NCBI GenBank assembly: GCA_945910005.1
Contig: OX246741.1
Location: 35,693,479-35,757,478 of the forward strand
Reading direction: 5' to 3'
DNA length: 64,000 nt
Source: Isoperla grammatica
Taxonomy: Eukaryota > Arthropoda > Insecta > Plecoptera > Perlodidae
Shown piece by piece: positions 1 to 10,561 of the stretch. Numbering within the stretch: the first letter of the stretch is position 1; each line of letters starts with the position of its first letter. Below the pieces are notes generated by a model. The model was given only the letters and a program-made list of their open reading frames with translations. It did not search any database and was not told where the DNA came from. A program made the position numbers and the translations under genes.

Positions 1-282
1 ATATTAATTTTTCATTAATTAAAAAACTCACTTAACTACTGGTATCAAAATGAAGTACATTCATACCACGGAAACAATGTTTTGGGACGCGCTTTGCAGT
101 ACATTCTCAGTCGCATTAAAAGTATGGTAATGACAAAATCTTCATTTATTTCTTTCACATAGAGCGTCAAAAAAAAACAGTAGGTACGTTTACTACATGT
201 AGGCCTACGTTTAACAAGATTTAAAGCCCAAAAGTATAACTGGGTAAACCAAAGTGAACAAAACAAAAGTGGAACCTACTGC
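1..282. other. 3' flank of the hAT-derived gene
   Basis: AT-rich sequence downstream of the stop codon at 283. The only item of note is a minus-strand AATAAA (145-150), listed separately. No terminal inverted repeat of a transposon is recognisable here. Confidence 0.5.
145..150 (-). terminator. Candidate polyadenylation signal for the hAT-derived gene
   Basis: The minus strand reads AATAAA about 135 bp past the TAG stop at 283, a plausible distance for a short 3' UTR. In AT-rich DNA this hexamer also arises by chance. Confidence 0.35.
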
Positions 283-2533
283 CTACTGCTCGAAGTAGGA
301 AGCGAGCATTATTTCCAAATTTTCTGGCTTCAAATTTGTGCGGAGGTCTGTTAGGATGTTATTATAATGCGAAAACGCTCTCTCTGCATCGACGTTGGAG
401 GGTGGGATCCACAAAGCCTGGACGCTGCCATCAACAAATCTGGGATGACTTTCTCGTAGGCCTAGCAGCACGGTGAGGATGTCGACGCTGTCTTCTTTTT
501 CCAACTCCTGAACTTTTTCTTGGAATGTGGCATATCCCTCTACCAACTCTTTAAGCGGAATGGCCGACATCACTGGCAGCCTGGCTGTCAACGTTCCAAG
601 TGTTGGATCAATCTTGTTAGTTGCAATGTTTCGGACATCAAACAGCTTGCTCATGTTTGCAAGTAACAACTTTCCGTTGTCATTGGAGATAAGTTTGCAC
701 AGCTTCGTGTGGCACTGCACTGCAAGAGTTTTTATTTTTTCTTTTATTTGTGACTTTTTGGTCACAGATCTTATAAGGTCAATTACGTTCGTGGTCTCCT
801 CGCCGAGGACTCCGTTACCAACACTCTTGAATGAAGCAAGGTGGTCTTGCAGCTTACCATACACCTTGTGCACATATGGATAGCTGTTTCCTTCCAGCAC
901 CACAATTGTCTCAATCAGTGGCTTGCAGTGCTCTATCAGAAACGTTGAGGATGCTGTAATGGTTGCCATGTCGTCTGCCGTTAGATTTTTGAAGAAGGTG
1001 ATGGCACTGCTTTCTTCGTCCAAGGTCGCAGCGAATTCTTTCAAATCTGTAGTATATTGGTTTATATATTCAACTGACTTAAACCAAGAATTCCATCTTG
1101 TGAGGACTGGCATAGGGAACAACAACGCTTTCTTGTCACCCTCGGGATACTTGGTGTTCAGGAAAGACAAGTACCTGTGCTTCCGTTTGCGAGTATTGAG
1201 AAACAAAGACTTCGCTTGTGACACACAGGTATTCAATTCAGGGAGTTGGTTTCCCCACATGCTTGCAACTATGTTCAGTCGGTGGGCCCAACACTGAACA
1301 TGTATCATGTTGGGCGAAAACGGAACCCGCAGTGATTCCACACAGGCCCCCATATACCGAGCCGAGTCCGACACCACGGCCACAACATTTTCAAACTTGA
1401 TTCCGTTGGCCATCACAACTGCCAAGATCGCACGGGCACATTCCGCCCCATTGGCATTCTCTAAAACTTTAACCCCACCCACGTAAACTTTTTGAACCGA
1501 CGAAGTACAAAGTGGCCGAATCAAAACTACGAACACACAGCTTCCCTTCCTATCAGTGGTTTCGTCGCAAAGGATAACAACGGGACGATCTTTCACCGCT
1601 TCCTTGACCACTTGCAGACGCTTCTCCCCAGCCGCAGGGACATATTTCGATCGGAGAGTGTCAGCGTGGGGTAGATCACCAGCTCCTGTAATGTGCAAAT
1701 GTACATCGTAAATGGATGCCACAGAAATTGTCTATCTGGGCCTCAGCCTAAAGCTTCAATGGGTTAGGCCTTGGTGTAGGCCTAGGCCTACTTGGAAAAG
1801 AGCTGGTGAATGAAACTGAATGCAGTCTTAAACTCAAGTTTTCATGATTTGGTTGACTTGGCTAGCCTATATTAATCTTGGCCTAGGCCTAGTCCCAATG
1901 CATCAGGAGCTCAAAGTGCCTAGGCCTAGCATGTGGTAGGCCTACATCCCATGGACTTGTCTAGGCTAGGCCTAGTAAACAAGAACTGTGTGCCTAGACT
2001 AGGCCTAGGCCTATCTAGGGGCTTAGGCTTAGGTCCTAATTCAAACTAGGCCTAGGCCTAGCCCTAGAGCCTACTGCCATATTTAGATTTAGGCTCTTCC
2101 TAGCTAGGTCTAGGACCTTAACCTTATTTATCCAGGAATAAACAACGTAGGACTCACCTGGGCAATATTTGTTGAGGAAGTTCCTCAGGCTGGCGTTCTC
2201 CACTTTCTCCAGCGGAATGTTTGCTTGTATGAACGCTTCGGTCAAGTCACTCGCGAATTCATCTTTCTCGAGTCGTATTTTTTTTGTTTTATTAATTGTG
2301 TCTTCTAGAGTAACTTGCCGCTTTAGGTTAGGCCCACCAACTCGCTGCGCTTCAGCCTTCTTGCCTTTGTGCAAGTCGGTTGACACGTGCTTCTTGCACG
2401 AGTCGGCGCGTAACCAATCAATTCTTGTATTGCAAAACTTGCACATAACAGTTTTTTTATCCCGATCAAAAACATAGAAACCTTCGCTCTTAAATTCATC
2501 CACACGAGAAAAAATATTAATAACTTTCGGCAT
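283..2533 (-). CDS. CGGBP1-like hAT transposase-derived zinc-finger protein, 2 exons, intact
   Basis: Coding exons are 2158-2533 and 283-1685, joined by a GT-AG intron (donor CAG|GTGAGT, acceptor TTACAG|GA). Phases agree and give 593 codons including the TAG stop. Residues about 28-60 form a C2H2/BED-like finger (CKFC, then KKH and DLH) like that of CGG-repeat-binding protein 1. The body has hAT transposase landmarks: DETTD, the VSDSARYM acidic motif, CWAHRLN, TRWNSW, and the C-terminal dimerisation segment with DAERAFS near the end. Exon 1 carries the DNA-binding part and exon 2 the RNase-H-like part. The family includes active hAT transposases and domesticated regulators that bind DNA in the nucleus. 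No frameshift or stop breaks the frame and no flanking TIR was found, so it may be a domesticated gene or an element whose ends I cannot recognise. The ATG at 2533 is chosen because it precedes MPKV and the finger. Family assignment is firm; function is inferred. Confidence 0.85.
1686..2157 (-). other. Intron of the hAT-derived gene, rich in CCTAGGCCTA repeats
   Basis: 472-bp intron with clear splice sites. It contains a run of overlapping TAGGCCTA and CCTAGG motifs between about 1740 and 2080, the densest cluster of this palindrome in the window. In-frame translation stops inside it, which supports splicing. Confidence 0.75.
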
Positions 2534-2621
2534 AATGGATCACAATTAGCAACAGAACGTCGAGGAAAGCAACAAACAACACGGACGGAAAACGGATGCG
2601 GATGTAGCGTTGCGACCAGAT

Positions 2622-2641
2622 TTCGACTATCGATAGTCGAA
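2622..2641. promoter_or_regulatory. 20-bp perfect palindrome with DRE-like core TATCGATA
   Basis: TTCGACTATCGATAGTCGAA is its own reverse complement. It sits about 90 bp upstream of the hAT-derived gene's ATG, and another half site, TAGTCGAA, follows at about 2655. TATCGATA is the published DNA replication-related element bound in flies by DREF, itself a BED-finger hAT-derived protein. A promoter element or a transposase-binding subterminal site are both possible. Confidence 0.4.
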
Positions 2642-3728
2642 GTTTCCTGACTCGTTAGTCGAACATCGGGATAACCAATCACAGCGTCGGAAAAGTGAGT
2701 TGTGTTTGTTGTACCTCCCCAACTACAAGCTGCGCCTTGTGGATACTTACGATTTCACACGGCGACCATGTTTTTTGTATAAGATCGAAAGACGAAAATG
2801 GCGTATATTATTTACAAAATTGAAAACGTCAAAATGGAAATATTGGAATTTTAAAGTCTCGAAAAATGCTGTAAAACTCGGTAATATGGTTAAATTCGCG
2901 CAAAAAAACGCAATTAAACACAGAAACCAGTAAAATCGCGTAAAACCCTAGAAAGGGCCAAAAATCGCGGAAACTCGCGAACGTCAATTGAATGCCAAGG
3001 TCACCAAAGGTCAACATCTGTTGTCAAATTTCGTTTATCTTACATATTGCAAAAATTCGCGAATAAACTGTTCGCGAAAATCAAGTGTCCCTACCAATAT
3101 TATATGCCACGCGCAGAGGTTCACCTGGAAGTCTGGGCCATAGGTTAATTATTTAATAGGCCTACTCTATATAAAAACAAAATGATAGTAATAATAATAA
3201 TAATCTATCATTTAATAAAACTTTGTTATATTTTGGGTATCGGAAAAGTACGCATGGACTAGAAAACTTGGAGCAAAGATAACAGTTGTAGCCTTCTTGG
3301 AAATATAATCGGATTAACACAAAAATCACGTACTTTAGTTTAAAACAAACAAAACCAAATAAGGTAAAATGTAGACAACGTCGAAATATCAACAAGAGGT
3401 AACACATGACAAAGTACTGTAAGGCAAGGCTATTATCCAGTCCAATGGGTCCAGAAAAGAGAGCCTGGCATAACATAACGTTATCACAAGCACAGTTGGG
3501 AATGTGTGTTATTTATGTCAGAGGCGCGCCTAACGGTGCAAGATGAGGTAGTGTCCGCATTCAATCTGATAGGCATCACCTTTGCGATGCAGAGGCGCTC
3601 ATTCTAACCCGGAGGTGCACGTTTAACCGATACATAACAGGCAGGCGACTCAGCGGTAAGACGCGAGGCCTCAGATCGAGGACTCAACTTTTCCACAGGT
3701 TTCCACAGTCACAAAGCGACTTACGACC
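2642..3728. other. Intergenic, no gene seen
   Basis: AT-rich. It holds a short AAT microsatellite near 3187-3203. The stretch 3640-3715 has a tRNA A-box-like CAGCGGTAAGACG but no convincing B box, so it is at most a decayed SINE piece. Confidence 0.4.
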
Positions 3729-3940
3729 AGTCCAATAGTATCAACATAATTGTCTACTTCTCCAGCTCCTACCATCGACTTGAAACAGGTGTATTAGTGA
3801 AAATTTACGATTTTGAACACCTGAACATTCCAAACACAAAGGCGTGACCAATGAGTATTGTGCACTCAAGTAAGCCGAAGACGTATCTATGAGAGAACGC
3901 CAGGAATATGTTGATTTCCGTTGAATCAGCGTGCGTAAAT
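3729..3940 (+). repeat. Dispersed ~220-bp repeat, copy 1
   Basis: Shares a colinear series of motifs with copies near 10.4, 46.1, 49.9 and 51.5 kb: CTACTTCT, GAAACAGG, GTGACCAATGAG, GTGCACTC, and a tail like CAGGAATATGTTGATTT followed by GTTGAATC. No coding potential is preserved. Its ends resemble neither a known SINE nor a TIR element that I can name. Confidence 0.65.
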
Positions 3941-4589
3941 GGGGCGGTAGAAGGATCTGAAGTTGGTATGACAAGATAATCATCTGAAAAGGATATGATA
4001 AAGCTGGAGTGCACCCTCTTCCCTAATGCAGGGGACATGCATATAACTTGAATTGTCTTCAGTATCGTCAAGAAATACCGCGGGTTCTACAAGTAATCAC
4101 CCCACGTATTTTCTAGCTCACTAAGTTCACTTTCTACTTGCCGACGAGCAATTAACGACCTCGTGAAAAACATTCCTACTATACAGACAGTTATAGTTGC
4201 TGCTTGCCGCAACTTGCAGTGTAAAAAATATGTATCGAATCGAAACCTTGTAACCATATAGATGCACGCCTGCAACACACTATACTAAAAGGTTTCTTCT
4301 GTACAGCCGTATCTCAGTAGACGAGCAATGATAAGCAGGGGAAGAAGACGGAGAGGTTAGGTTGCATACTAAAGTAGGGCATACCACCTTACACATGCAC
4401 GGTAAAGGAACTCGCGACCAGTTATTTGTATTACCTGTTATTGACTGTTTCATTGGTGTATTCTTGGCATGCAATACAGTAATTTGTTAGTCTACAATTA
4501 TAACTTCGTGTACGGGATGGTGGCTGCTATGTGTAGGAACTGCAATATGGCTGTTAAAAATGTCAATGACGACACGTGAATGTAACGAA
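3941..4589. other. Intergenic, no gene seen
   Basis: AT-rich, with only short random frames. No repeat or RNA gene was recognised. Confidence 0.4.
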
Positions 4590-4622
4590 TATCACTCAAA
4601 ACAATAAATTGTTTGAGTGATA
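4590..4622. repeat. Small hairpin (15-bp arms)
   Basis: TATCACTCAAAACAAT and ATTGTTTGAGTGATA are inverted copies with one extra A in the left arm and almost no loop. Role unknown. Confidence 0.55.
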
Positions 4623-7600
4623 ATTAGAACAATTATTGTTCTCTCAAAACGGGAGATAACGATGATGTGTGGACATTATACATGTTATGTCAAGTTGCCT
4701 CTTCACATTTTCTACAAACTAAACCAACTATGTGACTACAATGCTGATTTCTTGTTCGCTTTTGTATTGTGGAAAACTACACGAATATTCAATAGGAAGG
4801 ATCTCATTCGTCAGAGTTTAAAAATGTTAAAACATGTAAAATGTCGTCAATGTTACTCTCCACTTTTTGCATCTCAATGTATGTCTGGCTGGAGAAAGAT
4901 TTGCCGTGAAATTTTGCTGAGACGTATTTTTGATGGTATTACTTTAGTTTTTGTTTCCACAATACTTTTCCTTTGACTCAATAGAAAGCTTCTTATATTT
5001 ATATGTTAGTTTTTCTATCAAAGTTTTCTCTATGTACACTGTGTCAAAACCGCAGCATCAATTATAATATTGTATATTGTTTCTTATTGTTGATATGAGG
5101 TCAATGCCTAACTTTTGATGAAACATATTTGCCAGATAGTTTTTCATACGAAGCGCTCATCCATGTTTTCCCCGATAACGTAATTCGTTATATTACTGAC
5201 ATGAAAGTTTGGTCTTTTACTTTTTCTTTTTATTTATGTTTCTTTTCTTTTTTTTAGGGCCTTGCAATCTGCAATAAGTGTTGTATGGTACGATAAAATA
5301 TTTCCAAAACACGAATCTATAATGGTAGACGCAGTTCATGCATTATTTAAAAAAAATAAAGTTATAAGATCATTCAGTATAGGAAAAGTAGTGTATACAA
5401 GGTCGTTATAACATATATAATAATGTGTATTCACTAGTTGTACTTGATCTGAAACAATGTAATATTGCAATATAAAATACGTGACTTTATTGACTGCAAT
5501 GAATCAAATAATATTGACATCTCTTCGAATATGAATTGCAAATGAGAAAATATAATTAATGGAACAAGCAATGTTTATTTCTTCTTGTGTATATTATTTA
5601 CAATCACAATTCCTCAGCAAACAAACCAACAAACACGTCACCCAATTTTAATTTATTCTTGTGTTATACGTTCGGTAAAAACAAAGGAACGAATAACAAT
5701 ACACTCACTATTAGTATCAATTGCAGTTTTTGTTTTATCACCATTATTGATAAAAATGTGATAAGTATAAGGTAATAAGATATAGCAATATGGTGGTAAC
5801 AAGTAAACAAGTCCAGCGCTTCGTCAGCTATTCCTAAAAAGCAACAGGTTACGGAGGTGGACTAAACCCGGAACCTCTTCGGACATCTTCTAGCGTGGTA
5901 GGAGGAATGACCTTGAAAGTCCGCGGCAGCTACCTCGTCTGCGAGCATGCGCGTTGGATTGGCGTAATCTTAGAGAGAAAACAACAAAGAAACAAGGGGG
6001 GAGGGGGGGCCCGGGGGCTTCCTTACGTTTTTCTCGCGATCCATCTTGCCAACCAATTTTGTCGTTCGATGCTCGGTTGAAGAAACAACTGACGTGTTTG
6101 GTGCATTCAATTACTTGTAGAACAAGAAACGACTTCGTGATAGATGGCTAAGATAGTTGACAATTACGTTCCCTGGACGCTCCAGCATCGCCACAGAACG
6201 ATTCTTTGGCGGACCGCTCGAGAATCTTTGCAATGCGGATAATTTCAAACGTAATCGTGTAAGGAAATTTTTAAATTCGTTTCCAAAACATGTTTGCAAA
6301 TCGTCTTCAGGCTGAACGTAATGAACGTAATGATGTGTTGTATTTTGTTGTTATAGACTCGCTGGGTGTAGTATGTGTATTATTGCACCGTCGTCTATTT
6401 TGTATTTTTTTTTCAACGACATACTAATTTATTTAATAACTTATTAGTTATTCAACAAAGTCATACAGTGTTGGCAAACAAATACCTTGGAAAATAGTCC
6501 TGCATTTCCAACACTAAAATAGAAAAATAAACACACATTATATAGTATGTACATATACATTTTCGATGTAAGATTATTTCTACTTTCTAGAAAGAAAATT
6601 GTATATAAAACGAAAAAACTGGTGCACAAAGTTATCGCAACTTTTCGACATGCACGTTTGGTATTTCCCACCTTCGTACAGTCACGCACACAACGTTCAT
6701 GGGATAAAACGGAGATAAAAAACAAAACAATAATTCAGGCAAAGTATTGAATCTGGACCCGATGACGCATTTGAAACATGTCCAGTAATTTCCCCACAAG
6801 GAAACGAAATGTGTAACTCCGCAATACATGTATTGCTAAAGAAGCGTACATACGTCAGACATGAAGTGTTTCTTGTGATAGGGTTTGTCAATTAAACGGA
6901 ATGCTGAAGGAGAAATCTACCGGGTTTTGATGAAGCGGTCATCGCGCATTGATCACACTTTACTGAGAAGGCGCGGAGATTCCACTTGTTGCTCAATGAG
7001 TAACTCCTGAGCCTGTGTGGTTATAGCCCGCACCCATGTCTCAAGAATCGTCATTTTGCAAGAAATATACTTTTCCTTCCAGTAAATATGTATTTGCCTT
7101 AGATATTTGAATTACAGTAAATAAACATAATGTTGAATTAGTTAATATATAAATTAGCATATAGACAGAGCCCTGCGTTTGTGGTCATACGAAGGAGTAA
7201 TTTCGTTCTCAAATTCTCCAAAGGTGGTGAGCAAGCGGTGAACTACAAAATTCAACAAAACAATATTTTTATTTGCCAATGTACCATACCCTACACCAAT
7301 TAAAAGTGAAGTGCAATGCAATCAATTTAAATCTTTTGTCTAGTTCCGTGCACCATTAAGAAGCATAAACCGCAAATTTTAAATCGGAAACGTTGATTTC
7401 GTGAATATAGGCTACACAGATAGTACCGTAATAAAACGCTAATTTTAACAACAAAAAATGAAGTATTTACAATCAAAATGACCTGAAACGCAAATATCTC
7501 AAACTAAATTTGCATTTATTAATAACAAAGGTCTCTGCCGTGACCACGAGAAAGACCAGTGATGTCACAGCTCACAAGACAGAGACAGACATAGGCCTAC

Positions 7601-7727
7601 ACACATCGACATCGCATGCAAGCCCGCGCAGAACCTACAACACTTGCGTTTCATCTCGCAGTGCTCCCGGTCAGAATGCATGATTTCGCTTTGCTTCTGG
7701 CCGATTAATATAATACTGACTTACATT
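4623..7727. other. Intergenic, no gene recognised
   Basis: AT-rich DNA with a G-rich patch near 5995-6020. A 119-codon plus-strand frame at 4617-4976 has an unusual Cys pair (VKCRQCYSPLFASQC) but no recognisable family, no good start context and AT-rich composition, so it is not called as a gene. Confidence 0.35.
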
Positions 7728-8066
7728 TTATTTTGTTAATTTATTGGAGACTCCTTGAGATATACGTGAGAAAGTCGAAGCAACACACGCAGCGCTTTTC
7801 TCCTTGATTACGCCCACTGGCGGGGTTGATAAAGCCGTGCATGTTTGTAAACACGACATCTCGAAAACTGAAGAGACACTTTCATGAGACACTTGCTCAA
7901 CGACGAAACTTGGGCAGTTACTTTCTACATTAAGGGCCGGTGTCACGAATAATCGGATATTCTCGAAGAACCAACATGAAGAACTTGGTGAATAGGCAAG
8001 TGTATCAAACTGATTTACAGAAAAGAAAACAAAAATGCTAACAAACACTAAACACACATCGTGCAT
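7728..8066 (-). CDS. Weak candidate: 112-aa secreted or membrane protein
   Basis: A single open frame with a textbook start context (GCCGCCATGC at the ATG, 8064-8066) just downstream, on the minus strand, of a short TA repeat. The N-terminus has a hydrophobic run (VCLVFVSIFVFFSV, about residues 4-17) that looks like a signal peptide or anchor. The mature part is Ser/Val-rich with five further cysteines. The stop is TAA; a strong splice-donor-like GTAAGT lies a few bases past it, so the exon model is uncertain. No family is recognised. In AT-rich DNA a frame of this length can arise by chance; the start context and signal-like N-terminus are the only reasons to keep it. Confidence 0.25.
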   Translation of the reverse strand: MHDVCLVFVSIFVFFSVNQFDTLAYSPSSSCWFFENIRLFVTPALNVESNCPSFVVEQVSHESVSSVFEMSCLQTCTALSTPPVGVIKEKSAACVASTFSRISQGVSNKLTK

Positions 8067-9529
8067 GGCGGCAACTATATATATATATCATTCATATTTT
8101 GAATTTTGGAAAACGAACAATTCTGGGTCGTATGTAACTGATTTTTTTTTTAATCTAGGCTTTGTGGAAACCGACACCTTTGGGTATTTTTGCTGAGGTT
8201 TGGACACACTGCATTATGACAAGCAAAAATTTTCCGCTTTCCGGCTGCATCTAGAACTAAGTAGGAAGTTTGGTAGGACATAATCTGGTTTTAATTAAAT
8301 AGTCAAGCCTGTTGAAGACGAGCTGGCACAGGACAAATTTACAATTCTGGTCTCCTGTTTTGCTTGCAATGTTTTTTTATTAAAATTATTTTATTATTTG
8401 TTACGGTTGCATAGTTTTTTAAAACATGGCGCGTACTGGGAGTTTGGTTTTCAGTTCGTACGGAACACAAGACAGGGGCTACTGTTCGGTCACCTCCAAA
8501 CGGGACAACTCGTAGTAGTCGCACTATACATCCAACTCTAAGCCAGCCAAACGAGGCTATTAAGCTAATTGCAAGACATGAGGCAATCAAAAGATCAGTC
8601 TCACTCTTGCTTGACCGGGCGGGTTGGGAGTTGGGTCTGTTGTGTTTCCTGGTTGAAGCTTTTCAGTTGAGGCTGAGTCGCTGCCCCAACGTGTTCAAAA
8701 CATAACACTGCGTCGCGAGAGATGTAGCAGCTTCGCTCGTTCTCCGCATGCTCTGTCCGCGGTCTTCTATCAGTCGATTATTGAAATATTCTATGTAATG
8801 CAACGTATATGTAGCTATGTCCATCTTCTCATAATCAATACATATTTAAATTATTTCATAGAATAATTATATTGTTTGTTAAATTTAAATAGTAAAAATA
8901 ATTTTTTATGAATATAATAATACTCTGAGAAATGAATCTGAATATGAACCAAATATTTGAAATTATTTTATCATTACCAATTTCGAATACAACCATACAA
9001 GATTTAAACATTTTTTATTTATTTGTTTATTTATTTGGTTCCCAGCGAGTTTCCTCGTTGTAGGAAACCTACAGTTTGCAATACATGGAAGGGCATTATA
9101 TTAATTTAAGCATTTTAATTGTTCCGTATCACATGAAAAACATAGGGTAAAACATAATCTGTCGGAATGCCAATTTTGCGTCTTCCGCATGTTTAGTGCA
9201 ATCTTTGGAGCTATCTTATAGTAAACAGAGCTGGGTAATTATCATTAGATTTCGCTCGTTTTCCGTTGACAATAGAGTTAAGCTGGAAACGCCTCTTCAG
9301 CCCGCATCCAGCCACTTGGTCTCACGAATAGAAGTAATCGACTGCACGTCGGCCAATGAACTGCAGCCTGCTTGCTGCAACCTCCAGATAGATAGATATA
9401 GATAGTGGCATTGTCCTTGACGAATACACCGGGCATGATTCAGTGGTTCGACGGTGCACGATGATGAACTGGGGCTATACCACGGGCAAGTGGCGCTCAA
9501 AGGGACTGGAGATCATTCCTGCAACAGTT
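8067..9529. other. Intergenic, no gene seen
   Basis: AT-rich. Short ATTT-type low-complexity sequence near 9010-9040 and GATA repeats near 9388-9406. Nothing else recognised. Confidence 0.4.
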
Positions 9530-10016
9530 TGTGTGGGTGCTCAGCGTTAGCGGGTCTTCATACATCTGCTCTGACCCTTCGACGTATACTGTCGGGTTGG
9601 GAGAAAACGTTAAATTTTGTAAACGTTTATTTGTTTGAATTTTTCGCGTTTAAACGTTTTGTTGTTACGTTCAAAATTAGTTCGTGTTGGTGCTCAGCGT
9701 TAGCGGGTCTTCGTACATCTGCTCTGCCCCTTCGACGTATAGGCTACTGTTGGACTGGGAGAAAACGTTAAATTTTGTAAACGTTTATTTTTTGGAATTT
9801 TTCGCGTTTAAATGTTTAGTTGTAACGTTAAAAATTAGATCGTGTGGATGCTCAGCGTTAGCGGGACTTCATACATCTGCTCTGCCCCTTCGACGTATAG
9901 ACCTACTGTCGGACTGGGAGAAAACGTTAAATTTTGTAAACGTTTATCTGTTCGAATTTTTCACGTTTAAACGTAAATAGTTGTAACGTTAAAAATTAGT
10001 TGTAACGTTCGCGATA
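9530..10016 (+). repeat. Three-copy tandem repeat, ~155-bp unit
   Basis: Units begin near 9541, 9694 and 9852 (spacings 153 and 158) with GCTCAGCGTTAGCGGG, followed by TCTGCTCTG, CCTTCGACGTAT and GGGAGAAAACGTTAAATTTT. Each unit ends in several AACGTT/AAACGTTTA words. Open frames across it are by-products of the repeat. Confidence 0.85.
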
Positions 10017-10349
10017 AAAAAATCTTCAACGAAATAACACGGCTAGCTTATTATATTCGTGTCCAAATGTCTACAGCTGTTATTTTGACGTTAGCTATGC
10101 TTCGTTGCTCGTCGCCCACTCCCCGAACTCGCCCCATCAGAAAAATCTACGAGTTTTGGTTTTGGGTGTGGGTGGCGGGGGTATAGGGGGGGGGGATTGG
10201 TTGGGAGAAGTTCACAGTTAAACGTGTATGAATATTTGTAAACGTATATTTTCGCGCGGACGTTGACACGTTTAAACGACTCAGCCCTAGACTACATAAC
10301 TAGTCTCATGGCGAACTCACATGGCGACCTTAGATCCTTGCACACTGTC
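10017..10349. other. Spacer, no gene seen
   Basis: Contains a G-rich stretch at 10164-10196 and more AAACGT words that seem to continue the preceding array in decayed form. Confidence 0.4.
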
Positions 10350-10561
10350 CCATTTATGTACGGTGTTTCAACGGAAATCAACAGATTCCTGTCATTCTTT
10401 CAAACATTGTAATGTAGTTTCTGCGATCAGTTCAGTGAACACGCCTCATTAGTCATAGCCACGCCCACTGTTCCAGGAAACCAACCGAAGGTCTTAAATT
10501 ATCCTAGTGGACCTGTTTCAATTAGACGGTAGGAAGTAGAGAAGTAGTAAATTAAGTTGGT
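10350..10561 (-). repeat. Dispersed ~220-bp repeat, copy 2 (inverted)
   Basis: Read on the minus strand it matches the copy at 3729-3940 in order: ACTACTTCTCTACTTCC, GACCTGTTTC's partner GAAACAGGTC, a GGGCGTGGC/GACTAATGAGGCG segment, and CAGGAATCTGTTGATTTCC at the end. Confidence 0.65.

Noticed and set aside
527..1297. Plus-strand frames opposite the hAT gene
   Set aside because: They are shadows of the well-supported minus-strand frame.
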